Shown: positions 1-13,886, counted from the first letter of the stretch. The stretch: 64,000 nucleotides of DNA from Apostichopus japonicus (GCF_037975245.1 NC_092573.1:6424001-6488000); one strand, 5' to 3'. Numbers and translations: made by a program. The notes: generated from the letters alone by a model not told the origin.

Positions 1-3000
1 TTTGTTGAAAGATTAAGCCCTTGTCACTGCTAGAGGGCTAGCAAGGTGTTGAATCTTAAGTAAAGAACGAATAGTTACGAAACATAACAAATTCCGTCTG
101 ACGCTGCTAGCATTCTATGGTAAAGGTGTTGAAATTTAATCAGCTACATTGGATGGTAACTACAGTCTGCTAAAAGGGCTTGCGTCATTTTAAAAGGAAT
201 AGTAATTTGACAAAGACAACATAGATTTTGTAAAAAAACAAACATTTGACTGATAATTGCAACTAAACACAGAAAATTGATGGCCAGTTTGATACATAAA
301 CATTACTCTGGTATCTCAATTATTTAGCTTATTTGGGATAATTTTAGGGTAATGCTAGCCTAGTCTATATCTTCAAACATATGGACGGATTGGTCCTAAA
401 ACGACATTCTCATCTGGAGCGGAAGTAAACGGAAAGGTTCGTTTCCACCGACTAGATTTTCCACTACTTCCAACAACCTCCTCTTCATTTTCCAAGATAT
501 ACTGTTTAATGTAACAGAGGATATATACACTGAGCATATTTCACAGAGGATATATGTAACAGAGCATATATAACAAGGGATATTTTCATTCTCTAACCGC
601 TGGCTTACGACCTTCATTTTTCAAATTTCAAAGCTAACCAAGGCCCTTTTCACTTAAAAGGTGACCTCAGACAGAATATCAGTCTTGATATGTCAGAGTC
701 TGGATTGCTCCTTAAAGGATCACTTAATCATAACGTCGGCTCCTCGACACAGGCCTAAATGTTAATGTTTATAAGTTGTTTGACCAGTTGTTATAACTCA
801 GTAAAAATATGTTCTATTAACTTTGATATTAACAACATAACACCACATGCAACAACATTTGCGATTTACTACATTGTAAACATGTCATTAGCGGCCATAA
901 AACTCTCATGAGTTTTCATATTGGGTTATAGTGTTGTTACAAACGAGGAACTAACGTAGTGGCCTCTATAGACTACCCAACCCAGTCACTTTAACTGATG
1001 AACCTCAACTGTTTAAAGGATCATTTCTGAAGAAAAAAAATTAAGGAAAGTGTGATGGAACTACAACCTGGTCTGATAGCGTTGTCTTTAAGGGTCCACT
1101 ATAATATATCAAAATTAATTAATGTTATGTCAAAAGTTTCCCTTTAATTATCCGTTCTCTTGATTGCATCTGATTGCATTTGTTACAAAAACTGGTGTTT
1201 TGAATTTGTTCTCATCCTGTTGATTTACTTATCTATGTCTTCCCATTCACCTCAACTCTTGACCGTGATTTTACCCAATGTGGTCAGTTTTTAATTAGTG
1301 TGTATATATGTGTGCGGGGCGGGTGGGGGGGGGGGGCTTGCGATAGGTCAGGGGACAAATACACGGGTGAAATAAACCGCGTACCATGCAGACGTGGTTG
1401 TGTATAGATATAGATATATCGTAGTTACGGTAATGATTGGAGATGATATAACTGGATGTGAATGTGCCATGTTTTAAATATTTCAATTGCATTCATTCCA
1501 AAAATGAAAAAAAAAAGTTAAAAAGTATCAGCATCGGATGCTGCAAAGACGTGCTCATGCATGTGTGATAAAAAACGATTACCGTGGGTGTTGAGAAATA
1601 TCTCTGGAGAACTCACGTAATGTATACGGTAGGTTCTCATTAATTGCTTTAAAGGGATAGTACATTATTTGATATGCAACTTATGATTTAGCATTCCAGT
1701 CACATAAAGTCCATTTTTATAGCCCAAAAATATGCTAGAAAGCCAAATAATATAGTCACTAGTAATCAAATTAAAAGTCAATTGCATAGCCAGATTCTAT
1801 CAATTGTTTGCATTCTAGATAAAGTTGAATAATCGAACACATTCCAACGAGTTGAGTACACCTGCAGGGCAGTTTACAAGTTCCACGAAAATACTTTTGA
1901 AAACATTAATCAATTTTACCAGGTCATTATAGTTGGTCTCATGACCGCAACAATTTATTTGCAAATAGAATTAGAGAATTGGTGAACAAATATAACGAGA
2001 GAACGTTAAATTCGTATCACCAAAACTTGGCGAAAATCAGTTCTAGTTTTCTCTTGCAAATCATGTTTAAGGATAAATACTATGAAGGACATGGTGGTAG
2101 ATTGCCAATCAGAATTAACGCAATAGATATATCACTATAATATGTAATATTCTGCATCCCATATTTCCCGGGTCCTTTTATTGACCCCGTTCCCCGGAGC
2201 TGTAACCCCCCTTCCCCCTGACCCCCTCTCGTCAGACCTGTCCCTAGTCCCGTTGGTCGTTGTTACTGTCATTTCCCTAGTTTCGGCATATTCTGCGTTC
2301 CATGCACAAACGCGTCTTCAACTGTTCACATAGATTACGTAAGTCCGTTTCTCTCTTCAGATAGGTGTAAGACATTTGCCTATAATATTTTTGTTATTTT
2401 GTCTTTGATCTCAAAGAAATGCTCACATTAGAAATATGTTAAGGTATACTGTCGTTAAAACAACTCTCTCACAGTAACATTCTCCATTTAATTCGCGTTG
2501 TGTTATACACAAGAAATCCTCTAACTACCGTGGTTCCAAGTAAACCTATTAAAAAGTTTCAATATGTAAAAGGTGCCGCCCATTTAGATAACCCACACCT
2601 TCATGGTACCTTTAATTTTCCGTATCATGTATATTTTTGACAAGGAGTTCTCTAAACAATTTGATTATTAACTTCAAACTTCACTCCGTAAAAGTGACAT
2701 GTTGTCTACCCAAACGATCACCTGCAGTCCTCTCTCTTAGTTGTGCATCTCAGAAGATGTTGCTCTCGTGTTGCTTTTTCGTGACTTTTCCTGAAACGTT
2801 TCTCTATACACAGAATGCTATCAAACCTTACACCGTCAATACAGCCGAGAACGCCAATTTTAACACCACTTAGTCCCAAAGTCTTGACTTCAATGTACCG
2901 ATACATACTCTAATTGAGATGTGTTAAAGCTACGGATTTAAGTCGCCGTAGACAACATTTTGTCGCTGTGAACTTGCCGATTCTGATGCGTTTAATAAAC

Positions 3001-3465
3001 TATTATTCTAGCCGACAGTTGGTTAAGCTGTTTCATCCATTCACATCTACATCGATGTAACAAGATAGTATCCCTTGTAATTGGACGTAATGTCGTTCGA
3101 TCTACGTACAAATCCCTCGTGTCTGCAAATTTCCGGAGGACCTAATCTCAACTTACCCAGCAGGGACTTAACCAAGAAACATGATTTTGGGAAAGAATAT
3201 TTCCTATACATCACCATCGAGGAGGACTGATACGAACAATACGCAGATATTTTTCACATGAAATTTCCATTTCGTTCGCGTGATTTAAAGATTCACGTAT
3301 ATATGGTTGCTTAAAATACAATATTCATTGGCATAGGTTACAAATATCCAGTTTAGTTGTCATGGTAATGTCTGCAATGGAATACATTTTATGTAGAATA
3401 CTACACACTATCCGGTGCTATGATGTAAACACGACCGACAAGGGAACGATAAGATACCTGGAAAA
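1..3465. other. Intergenic, no recognisable gene
   Basis: AT-rich sequence. The open frames are short and resemble no family I know. It contains a poly-G run near 1321-1337 and low-complexity stretches. I searched here for the missing N-terminal exons of the nicotinic receptor gene (RPV...N and QI-D-V-like endings before a donor) and found none. Confidence 0.6.
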
Positions 3466-4490
3466 AATATGATATCTTGCCTTGGTCGTTCCAACATTTA
3501 GTCTAAAGAGGCACAACTTACCATATACCATCATTATCGATCTATGTGATACATATAAAATATAGTATCTTGCCTTAGTCGTTCAAGCATATAGTCTAAA
3601 GAGGCACAATTTACCCTATACCATCATTATCGATGTATGTGATAGATATATAAAATATAATATCTTGCCTTAGTCGTTCAAACATATAGTCTAAAGAGGC
3701 ACAACTTACCCTATACCATCATTATCGATCTATGTGATACATATAAAATATAGTATCTTGCCTTAGTCGTTCAAGCATATAGTCTAAAGAGGCACAATTT
3801 ACCCTATACCATCATTATCGATGTATGTGATAGATATATAAAATATAATATCTTGCCTTAGTCGTTCAAACATATAGTCTAAAGAGGCACAACTTACCCT
3901 ATACCATCATTATCGATCTATGTGATACATATAAAATATAGTATCTTGCCTTAGTCGTTCAAGCATATAGTCTAAAGAGGCACAATTTACCCTATACCAT
4001 CATTATCGATGTATGTGATAGATATATAAAATATAATATCTTGCCTTAGTCGTTCAAACATATAGTCTAAAGAGGCACAACTTACCCTATACCATCATTA
4101 TCGATCTATGTGATACATATAAAATGTAGTATCTTGCCTTAGTCGTTCAAGCATATAGTCTAAAGAGGCACAATTTACCCTATACCATCATTATCGATGT
4201 ATGTGATAGATATATAAAATATAATAGCTTGCCTTAGTCGTTCAAACATATAGTCTAAAGAGGCACAACTTACCCTATACCATCATTATCGATCTATGTG
4301 ATATATATATAAAATATAATATCTTGCCTTAGTCGTTCAAGCATATAGTCTAAAGAGGCACAATTTACCCTATACCATCATTATCGATCTATGTGATACA
4401 TATAAAATATAGTATCTTGCCTTAGTCGTTCAAACATATAGTCTAAAGAGGCACAATTTACCCTATACCATCATTATCGATCTATGTTAC
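3466..4490. repeat. Satellite, ~94-bp monomers in 188-bp dimers
   Basis: About eleven head-to-tail monomers. The anchor TATCTTGCC recurs at 3566, 3661, 3754, 3849 and 3942, giving steps of 95, 93, 95 and 93. Two monomer types alternate. One has CGATCTATGTGATACATATA and the other CGATGTATGTGATAGATATA, with linked differences elsewhere (AAGCAT/AATTT against AAACAT/AACTT). This is a higher-order 188-bp repeat. The first and last monomers are more diverged, as expected at array edges. The array ends at a poly-G run near 4501. Confidence 0.93.
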
Positions 4491-7078
4491 ACAGATGTTT
4501 GGGGGGTGGGGGGGGGGGTCTTCACAACGTTCGCTGTCATATAAGCCAAATAGCTGCTTAGGTGTCTGCTCCCTTTATGAAATCCGATCTAGGTCCTTAG
4601 GCTATATTGTTCGGCCATTCATGGAAAACGCCACGGAAAATTCCTCTGTGCGATAAGAGGCGGCGATTGACAATGAGGGTTTGGTGGGGCTTTTGTGGGG
4701 TTAAGATATGTTGACTTCTGTGTGCGATTGATCTCTTCACTCTCATCCAAAACGCCCACTTCAGAGAGGGTGTACCCTGGGCGGGGAACAATCTTCGAGG
4801 GCAGTGTGACAGAAAGGTGAGGAAGCTAACACGAGAGATCATGTGTGGATCATGTGTGCAGTTTGTACAACACATGCCAGTATTTGAATGTTTTGCAATA
4901 AAAATGTATTTTTTTCTAAAATTTAAATAAAAGAACACTTCATAATTTAATTTTACTGAATTTATAAAAAGAAAAAAACAGTTTTCAAAGTTAAAATGTC
5001 ACTTTATAATTACAAAATTGGTGAAAAGGTATTTTTCATTGACAAGAAAGGGCACTTTTTGAAATGGGGCACTATACCCCATGTGCCCCTCCCCTCAATT
5101 TTGCAATCCGTGTCTCCCCCGTGCTTCCTTTCCTTCACCAATTCATAAAGATATGAAACTTAGGTCACTCCAGGGTATATGGATTGTCCTGTGGGTGAAA
5201 TATTGGCTAAGACTTTTGTCAATACATACATTATTGTTCTTTTGTCATTTCGTTTTCTGCATGAAAATTTATTATATCTTTCCTGACACAAAATATGGAA
5301 AATAGTCAATTCTGCCTAAGAGATTTACTTTCGGAGACAGTGAAAATCAATTTTCCATTTTTCAGGAAAAACATGATCACAACATTAGTGTGATTAAATA
5401 TCAGAAGTAACCCCATATGCACTTTTGAATTCAACCATGTTTGCCAGAAAGTTTTTTTTTTTTTTTTTTTTTTTTTTTTGTTATATATTTTTACTCTTTA
5501 CATTAGACACAAACATATTTAAGTTGGGCTGATATAAATAGGCTAAGGAAACACGAAAATGTCGCTGGATAGTGATAATTGGAACCTTTGCTATGCAAAT
5601 ATACGTCTTCGTTAGATTTCACTTGCCGAGAAAAAAAAGCAAAACAATAAAACCGCAAACACGGTAAGGGACTTTGCCAGCACAATTTCGGCATACTTTC
5701 CGTTGTTATGGTAAAATAATTGCCACAAGTGCGTCATAATTGGTGTCGCGCGATCATACGTATCTAAATAACAATGTAGGACCTACAACTGAAATCTTCA
5801 AGTTTAAAAATTCTTACGGCGTATGATAATACAGAATATTTAAAGTGATACAATTCAGTTACATCTTATGGCAAATAACCAGGAATGAAGATAATTTGGA
5901 AAGACGTTGGTTTTTGTTTTCATGCTTTAATGTGTGATTATTACAACAACTAACCGGAACTTGAATTATTTAGCTACTTTTGAAGGATTCTTCAATCATT
6001 GTTTTTTTTTTTTTTTTAATGATCTTTTGCTATCACAATGCGTCCTGCCCAGGTTGCTTTATCATTCATCTTTGCTATCTTTGCTGAAAATATGATTAAT
6101 AATTGAACATTTTGGCAAGTGAAAGTGACAAGAGTTGATGACGTGTAGATAAAAATATAGAGGAATGTGTATATAGCACCGAGTTGTTTTTTTTGTGTTG
6201 AATTTGCTTAAAAAGAGAAGATATATGAAAAAGGCTGTTCGTATCGCGGTGACAGGGCCCAAACAAGGAAATACCAGGTGCTTGAAAATATATAGTCTGT
6301 TACTTTGGTCCATGCATCCGACTCCCGTTTAGGGGGTCTTCTCCCCCCCCCCCCCCCCCTTCCAGATGGCCCAAAAGAATGAGGCATTTGTCTGCAATAT
6401 TGTGGAAAATCTGGGCACAGTAATTATTTACAACAATGTTCGCACTGCTAAATACCTACGACATATTCATATGCTAATTCCTGTCAGCTTGTAAACCAGA
6501 TAAGCTGATAAGTAAACACGGTGTATTGTATTGCTGAGTATATATGTTGGTGGCAATTCACATATAAATGAACGTTTTCTGAACTATTTCACTCGACTTT
6601 TAAGACCTCCTGTCTATTCGCTCCAATTGTTCAACAACATATTTGTAACTAATAGTACTAAAACAAAGACATGATACATACTGTGCCATATTTTCCTTAC
6701 TATGTCCTTCAAACCTGCTCCTATTTTAAACATAGCCCTACTCAAAGAAAACCTGAAATTAGCTGTCTGGGTTTCATATACTAGCTTCATTCTGTTTTCT
6801 CATATTTCCCGCTTTTCCTCAAAAGGTTCGTAAACAAATCCCTTTTTATTAAGGAGGTCCTTAAGGTTATTATTGTACAGTTCTATGATCATCGCGATGA
6901 GCCCTCAGGTCGTTTTGATTCCCAGAAATAGCAACCAGTCACGTTTTTCTTTTCCAATACTTTTACTCAAAAGGTGACAACACTTCAAGTCAACGAGGTA
7001 ATTCCAACTCATTTCATCTAAAACTTTCTTTCTTTAACTGTCATGATATGTATCGCCAAGTTTAAACGTTTCGCTCAA
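4491..7078. other. Intergenic, no recognisable gene
   Basis: AT-rich, with a T run at about 5451-5479, a second T run near 6001, and a C run at 6343-6359. No open frame shows similarity to a family I recognise, and no tRNA- or rRNA-like sequence was seen. Confidence 0.55.
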
Positions 7079-7187
7079 TTTTTTTTTTTTTTTTCTCTTT
7101 TTTTATTTCTCTTGCAACTATAACTTAACATAATATAGCACTCTAATGGTGACTTAGTGAAAATTCCTAGAAAAAACTAAAAAGTAT

Positions 7188-7679
7188 TTATTTTAATACA
7201 TTCTGAAGTTGTAAAAAATTATACCAAGGGTACCAATATTTCCTCCAAACACTGCTTTTCATATTGCGCAACAAAATGTGTTTTTGTAATAGAAAATAGT
7301 CCCTCAGAAACAATAGTAACTTATTCTGCAGTGGAATTTCTTTCCGTACTTTGCAGTTGAAAATGAATTTCTTAACTAAAATTATACTCAAATTCAGCTC
7401 TCTGGCAATGTCCGCACCAAACAACACTGTCTTAATGTCTAGTACTATACCAATATCTATATTGTTTAACAAAGTTTGGAGATGATTCCAAAGCCTAGCT
7501 GAGAGTGGGCAATAATAGAACAAATGTTCAATTGTCTCAACATACCTATGACAAAAAGTACAAGTGTCATGAGTAATTGCTTTTATTAAATGCAAGTACT
7601 TATTGGACGGGATAATCCTCTGAAGCAGCCTATACTGAAACCACCTCAAATTAACATCACCAGAACACTTGAATGGCAC
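7188..7679 (-). pseudogene. LINE ORF2 C-terminal zinc-binding domain (zf-RVT type)
   Basis: 163 codons, offset by a frameshift from the reverse transcriptase above it. It shows the RVT-linked zinc-binding pattern DTCTFCHRYVETIEHLFYYC (Cys-x2-Cys, then His and Cys), followed by PLSARLWNHL. This domain normally sits at the end of plant and animal LINE ORF2 proteins, and this is the natural C-terminus of the element. A stop is present near 7188, followed by about 70 bases of 3' UTR and the A-rich tail. Confidence 0.85.
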
Positions 7680-9172
7680 TGAACAATAAAAAGACCAATC
7701 TTCCTCAGTAATATCGAGGGTACCACACCATTTCGTATAGGATTTCTGTAGTAATCCTGTAGTAACTTGTTGTAAATATCTTTCGAACGGAACATACCAT
7801 TGTAAAGCATTTTGTTAAAGTAGCAATTGTTTGGAAAAGCAATATCCATATTCCCATCCAGAGCAGGTCCATTCCAAAAAGTTTTAATGGAGTTAATAAT
7901 ACCATAATATTCTACAAAATTCGTGGAAACAAGATACTTTTGGATGAAATTGTCAAAACTATGAAACCTGCCATCAACTGTGACAAAATCGCAAACAAAA
8001 CGGATACCTTTGTCATACCAGCGCTTGTAATACACTGGACTGTTACCAATTTCAATCAGCCCATTATTCCAGAGAGGCAAAGTTAATATGGTCGCATCAT
8101 CATTAATGGTAGATAGCTCATCTCGAATAAATATATATGTTATTTCGAAGAGATTTCTCCAAAAGGGATGAGCAGATCTCAAACTAGCTAATTTTATATA
8201 GAAATCCCCATTGGTAAAAAACATATCGGTGCAAATGTTATATTTACGTAAATAACAAGAGCTGAAGCTGAAATGATCACTCTTCAGAAGACGACCAAAA
8301 GTGCTTATTTTTAGTGCCTCACAGTGTTTAGAAAAATCTATCATATTCAACCCTCCATCTGCATAACTGAGCTTTAATTGTTTACGGCTTATACGGTCTG
8401 GTTTATTTTTCCATACGAAACGGAAAAATAGAGAATTTACCCTATTTCTATACTCCAAGTCAGGCAGCGGAAGTGACATGATATAATAGTTGAAACATGG
8501 TAACATGAGAGACTTAACAATTGTAATACGACCAAGCGCTGTAAGATAACGCTTTTCCCACAATTTTATCACATTTGAAACTTTATTCAATGCTTTATCG
8601 TAATTTTTTTTAACCATGCCCCCCAAATCTGTATTGAAAACAATTCCTAAAAGAGTGAAATCTTCACCTGTGTTCCAACGAATAGCATACTTCTTATCAA
8701 GTGGAATAGAAAGCCCTCTCAAACTACCCAGTCCCACTAAAAGGGACTTGTCCAAATTCAATTTAAGACCAGACAAATCTCTGAAATAGTCAAGTTGTAC
8801 CATAACCCTATTGAAAGAAGTACTGTCACCATGCATGAAAAAGGTTGTATCGTCTGCGTATTGAACAGTTTTGAAAACCTGTCCCCCAATATCAATACCA
8901 CGAATAGAATCATCACTGTTAACGAGGCTATTCAAAAGTTCAGCAGAAAGAATAAATAAATAAGGGGACAGAGGGTCACCCTGCCTACAACCACGCTCAA
9001 TGGGAAATTTTTCTGACAGAAAACCATTTACCAACACTGATGAGTAATTATCACTATAGAAAGTATCAAACCATCTAATAATAGACGGCCCAAAGTTAAA
9101 GAGATTAAGAACTTTTCTAATGAAAGTAACTGATATACTGTCAAAGGCCTTTTCAAAATCAACCCCAATCAA
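7646..9172 (-). pseudogene. LINE ORF2 reverse transcriptase, catalytic core and thumb
   Basis: A 508-codon open stretch. It starts with GVDFEKAFDSI, carrying the first catalytic Asp. It continues with GCRQGDPLSPYLFIL and QYADDTTFF, whose YADD box holds the other two catalytic Asp residues. It then has the LNLDKS and TLLGIVF blocks and a long connection domain with KLSYADGGLNM. The catalytic residues are intact, so the element died by frameshifts rather than active-site loss. The frame ends just after GLFIVQ, and the C-terminal zinc-binding part continues in another frame. Confidence 0.93.
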
Positions 9173-9862
9173 CCTGGTGTATTATCTAACTCCAGGGAAT
9201 GGATAATATCATACACTGTGCGAATACTGTCACCAATGTACCTACCACCAAGAAAGCCACTCTGGTCAGGAGAAATAATATTGGGCAATATTTTTTTCAT
9301 ACGATTAGCAATACAAGAAGATGCAATTTTATAGGGAACATTCAACAGAGATATTGGTCTCCAATTATTTAAGTAATAACGTGGTTTGCCACCTTTCGGA
9401 ATTAGGGTAATTACACCATGCTTTTGTGTCACAGAAAGATAGTTTTTATACCCAAAATTCAGTGACCGTAATAAGAAGGGACCAATATCGTCCCAAAAAC
9501 ATTTGAAAAATTCAACGGAGAAACCATCAGAACCTGGCGACTTATTATTCTTCATATTCCTCAAAACTCCTGTAATTTCCTCATATGTCAGAGGCCCTTC
9601 CAGATCACTTGATTGATCAGTAGATAATTTCACAATTTTATCTGAGAACTTCTCATGGAGATCTTCATTTCTTAAAAAAAGCATCATGACATCTATAAAG
9701 TTGGCGATAAAAATTGAGCACATCCTTTTGAATTTGATCCTGGTCGTAAATATCATGGTCATCTGCATCTTTCAAGTGACTAATAGTTCTACTGACCTTA
9801 TTTCTCTTCTCTAAATTGAGAAAAAAACTTAGAAGGCTTCTCTCCATATTCCACCCAATCAA
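9169..9862 (-). pseudogene. LINE ORF2 reverse transcriptase, N-terminal blocks, frameshifted
   Basis: Two overlapping frames (9665-9862 and 9169-9768) together encode the linker and the first RT blocks. These include LTYEEITGVLRNMKNNKSPGSDGF, written here only as landmarks LTYEE and KSPGSDG, then GVITLIPKGGKPRYYLNNWRP, landmarks LIPKGG and NNWRPISLL, and SPDQSGFLGGRYI. The frame ends at DNTPG followed by a stop. The continuation, with the catalytic FEKAFDS block, lies in a different frame a few bases on, so a one-base indel separates them. A second frame change lies near 9700. Confidence 0.88.
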
Positions 9863-9864
9863 CC

Positions 9865-10975
9865 CTAGCTCTTACCATACACCCATGAAGTCTTTTTTTC
9901 ACGTAACTTCTCCAACTCACGATTCAACTGATCGATATAATTCTTTGTGTCCTCACTCTCATTATGAAAAGGCTCAAAACGATTAATTTCCTCAATAAGA
10001 TATTTTTCTCTACTGTTTTGGACCTTCTTCTTATAGGAGGAATAAGAAATTGATGCTCCCCTAATATTCAACAGCAGCATTTCAAAGAAAAGCTGATCAT
10101 CAATAACAAACTGAATTTCCTTTCTTGGAATTGTATTTAAATTAGAGCGAATATATGGGAAGCATACATACTGATCAATCGTTGAGTCAATCACATCATT
10201 GACTTTCTTCAAGTAACCTTCATCATCAAGCAAAGAATTATTGAACTTCCAAATGCCCCTACCCATCCTAATTACATTGAAGTTAAAAGATGTAGTAATT
10301 AAAGAATGATCAGTTCTATAACCTGCTGTGATAGATGACTTCAACACCATGTTGAGTAAACCAGAAGAAATTAGGAAAAAATCTAATCGACTTTGCTTGA
10401 CTGGATTTCTTTGACGCCAAGTAAACCTTCTCTCATTAGGGTGCAAAACTCGCCACACATCAAACAATTCTAAATCACTCTGCATGTTTAATACTGCCTG
10501 TCTAGCTTTGGGATTATTAATATGAAGATAATTATAAGTATCAACTTCAGGATCAACAACGAGATTCCAGTCCCCAACAATAATAATATGAGGGGTATTA
10601 AAATCCTCAATAACCTCCTGAATGTTGTTAAAGAAAATTGGAGTATCGTTATTAGGCCCATAAAGGACCACGAGAGTGAATGTAAGTCCTGCAGTCTCAA
10701 TGATTAATGCAATATAATTACCCTCATTATCAGAATGATGTCTACAAACAGTAACATTTCCTGTTGACTTTATACAAACAGCGACCCCCCTTGAATTAGT
10801 CGTCCCAGGTGAAATATAACAATCTCCATCCCATTCTGAGAGAATACTATCAACCAAGTGTCCATCCCAATGAACGTCTTGTAAACAATAAATGTCACTT
10901 TTCACCTGTGTCAAGTAGTCAAAAACATCCTGTCTTTTATTTTTACTATTATTTGCCAGAAAGTTGATCGACTTG
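9865..10975 (-). pseudogene. LINE ORF2 endonuclease domain (AP-endonuclease fold)
   Basis: About 360 residues of an exonuclease/endonuclease/phosphatase domain, which nicks target DNA for target-primed reverse transcription. Visible motifs in order: SDIYCLQDVHWDG (the QETH-type motif with the catalytic Glu position changed to Asp), GDWNLVVDPEVD (the GDFN block), RRFTWR, SRLDFFLIS and RTDHSLI (the SDH block). The frame runs upstream past residue 1 of the open frame through NKRQDVFDYL, then hits a stop, so the first residues of the domain are lost. It ends at a stop near 9865, and the reading frame then continues in another phase. Confidence 0.88.
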
Positions 10976-10990
10976 CCTTAGACAATAGAT

Positions 10991-13841
10991 TTCTATAAAT
11001 TTACTTTGAGAGGTTCAAGCATTATGGGAAACTGGCGTAAAATATATTTACATCAAAATGTTTTCAACATATTTCACGTTTTGAAATTATACAGCGAAAG
11101 GTTCAGTCTACATGGTGGTCATGACATTTCATACTAACATGACTTAAATTGTCCTACAGTACTCCATTGTTACAAATAACACTAGGCTTAACAGACACAA
11201 TATTAAATCTGTATAGGAAAACTCCGTACGGACACAATCATTAATAAACTTCTCAAATAGTTATTCAGAAGTATGTGGAAATCGGGTAAACTTAGAAACA
11301 AACACTTCAATGCAACTTTTTGTAAATTCAAAACTATTCTACAATTCTCTCATTGGTGAAACCACTTTTATCAAAGTCACTTCTGATTTCCTCGTTCTTT
11401 TCATGTATTGGTATGGCCGGGAGGGTAGGATGGGGGGGGGGGGTTGCATGTCCGAAATGCCTTCGGATTTTGATAGTATTGCTTTAGGGATAACCATTTT
11501 TATTATATCATCATCGTCATCATATTTATTTCATTATTTGCAGATTACATATATATCATAAATATCATGAAGTGAATATATAATCAAAATAAACAAATAT
11601 AACTGGTTTCTATTATAACCTGCCTTTGTAAGCCTCACGTTGGCAGACATTATCGAACGGGGATTTCATTGAAGTACTTGAGAAAAATGGGACAAATTTC
11701 TGCCATCTTATGGGCAGAATATGTATGCTTGGTCGTTCATTTCCTACATAGAAACTGACAGGGAAACTGAAGGACATTAAATAGGTGTTGCGTATAATTA
11801 AGTTCCTCGGGCATCGCTCAGGGCGTATGAATAAATTGTATTCTAAGATGTTATATTTATCATGAAACTCCATGAATCAAGAACTTTAAAAAGATGTGTT
11901 TTGAAGGAGATTTTTGGGGTGATTTGGTTGAATATATTATTAGTTAGAATGAATCAGGCTAAAAAATTTAAAACACAATCTCATAAACAGACTAATTTAG
12001 TACTGGACAAATTACATTGGATAGAGAATATTACTTAATAAGTAATTATACCAAAACAATGACTGACCACAGGTAAAGGTTGTGTTATAGAATATTATTG
12101 GGGTGGGGGAGGTGGGGGAGGTGGAGGGGGGTCGCGTCTGAATGTTTATCAGTCTTTTTTCTCACACACAGACGACAATGCGTGTAATTGCAAGATGTTT
12201 TTGCGTATGTATAGCGGTGCATTAACGGAGAAGGTAACACAGCGTAAATCTTACAGGCAACAGGGCGCAATAACCAATATTTATTCTTGGGGGGATGGGG
12301 GGGGGACTAACATGTTACATCTTCATGTGAGGCGTCTAAAGGTGGCGGGTGGCACCTCTTCTTTGATTTTTTTTTTTTTTTTGTAAAATGGAGGATGCTT
12401 AGATGCAAAATGCTGCTATAATTTTTGCGAATTTGTAGACAATATTGAAGAATTTATACGACTCTTTATGTTGTCTCGCCCATACATGTGATATATATTT
12501 TATGTTAGGACTCTTTTGTAATATTCTGTCTGGCAGTGGGTGCTGATGTAGGCGGGATTGCGCCCCTGGTAGGCATTCTTACAACCAAAATGTACGCATA
12601 AGACGGTCATCAAATGTTATTTTCCTGTTGTATTGGAATGTAGCCTACCAGATGTTACTGACGTATAGGCAGGGGCGAATATAGACCTATGTGTTTAGGG
12701 GGCCCAGTGCTTTCCACGGTTACAGGCTTGTCCCATTTTCTGAAGAAAAAAAATCTGACAATTGTTTACAGAGGCCTTTACAGCAGTTTGGGGCCCATGC
12801 CCCCCCCCCCCTCACACCCCCCTCCACCCCCAACCCCACGTGGCTACGACATTGCTTATAGGTATTTTACCTTATTTCCTATATGCAGTTTTAAATGTAT
12901 TTCAATACAACCCATATGCAAACGTTTGAACCTATAGTCAACGGCATAGTACGTATTAAATAGGTAAACTACCTGTTGCAGGCAGCGGACATTGCAACAG
13001 CCTATATATAGTCCTATACTACAGGCGGTCATGTAATTCATGTAAAGGGTTTTTCAATGTATTAAATTACTCTGAGATCGAACTGACGCGTGTAGAGGGT
13101 AACCTAGAAACATGTCTAACTTTCTTTAATTCTTCTATCCTGTCATCTTTCATTCTTAAAAGAGGAAGAAAGGCAGAATTTTTGGTAAAATACGATTGAA
13201 AGAAAACGAACATCTTCTCGCGCGATCGAACAATTTGACAAGAAATTATTGATCTTTAGTTGATAAAATTAGATGTCCACTTGACCGAAAATTTTGACGT
13301 GAAATCATCTAGGAATTCGTTAAATTGAAGTGAGGAAGTTGCTGTACCTTATTTACAAGACATTTGGGATTGTCGGTAATTTTTTTTTTTTTTGCTTTAT
13401 GCAAATATGGAAATATCTCTGGTGGTTTACGATAAATTACGCGCAACGTCCAAATCTAACTGTGTTGTCTAGATGGTGTACTTCCCGATAAGTCAATGGC
13501 TATAAACGTGATTCTCAAGATGCTGTCGTTTAACTAATCTAAGGTGAAGCTATTTTATCTCTCGCTCTTTCAAGAGAGAATAAGGATATGCTGTCTTACA
13601 TGTTGGTTTGTCCGTATCATAAATCTCCATGTTCTATTACTATTTAATTTGATTTAAATATGTATGAATATGTATAGTTAAGTCGTTCGTGTCAACCAAT
13701 TACCCACAGCCTCGCTGTATTATTATTATGTAATTATTTATGTAACGATCATAAATGTCATGTCGCCTTATATTATGTCCACATGACATCATAGTTAAGT
13801 GTCGTTCTATATCACTCTATGTCGATCTTTTTCTTCCACAG
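10991..13841. other. No exon recognised; presumed upstream intron or intergenic DNA
   Basis: AT-rich, with poly-G/C runs at about 11432-11443, 12107-12131, 12291-12304 and 12799-12834. A GGGGC-edged stretch between 12541 and 12840 may be a decayed MITE. The nicotinic receptor needs at least two more 5' exons (signal peptide; loop D side up to the residue before DEKNQV). I could not find them here or further upstream, so they may be short, diverged or outside the window. Confidence 0.4.
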
Positions 13842-13886
13842 GATGAGAAAAACCAAGTTATCACATTGAACGTGTGGCTGTCTTTG
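13842..13886 (+). CDS. nAChR exon 3 (loop D)
   Basis: A 45-bp exon, phase 0 at both ends, between acceptor CTTCCACAG and donor GTAAGT. It encodes DEKNQVITLNVWLSL. The Trp of NVWL is the loop D residue on the complementary face of the agonist site. Length and content equal the small exon 3 of vertebrate CHRNA7 as I remember it. It is the most 5' exon I can place; the residues before it are not in any recognisable upstream exon. Confidence 0.92.

Larger units (their letters stand above)
7079..10990 (-). mobile_element. L1/Tx1-like LINE, ORF2 region, 5'-truncated and inactivated
   Basis: Read on the minus strand, the order is AP endonuclease, reverse transcriptase, C-terminal zinc-binding domain, short 3' UTR, then an A-rich tail. 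The tail appears as T runs at about 7081-7117 on the plus strand and includes AATAAAAAAAG. The gene order and poly(A) tail fit the L1/Tx1 group of non-LTR elements; the clade assignment is from memory of motifs. ORF2 is broken by frameshifts near 7.67, 9.17, 9.70 and 9.86 kb. The endonuclease N-terminus meets a stop upstream of its KSINF-like start, so no intact ORF1 or 5' UTR was identified. No convincing target-site duplication was found. It is a dead copy, upstream of and antisense to the nicotinic receptor gene. Confidence 0.93.

Noticed and set aside
7646-9172. Active LINE
   Set aside because: The YADD box is intact, but at least four frameshifts and a missing endonuclease start show the copy is dead.
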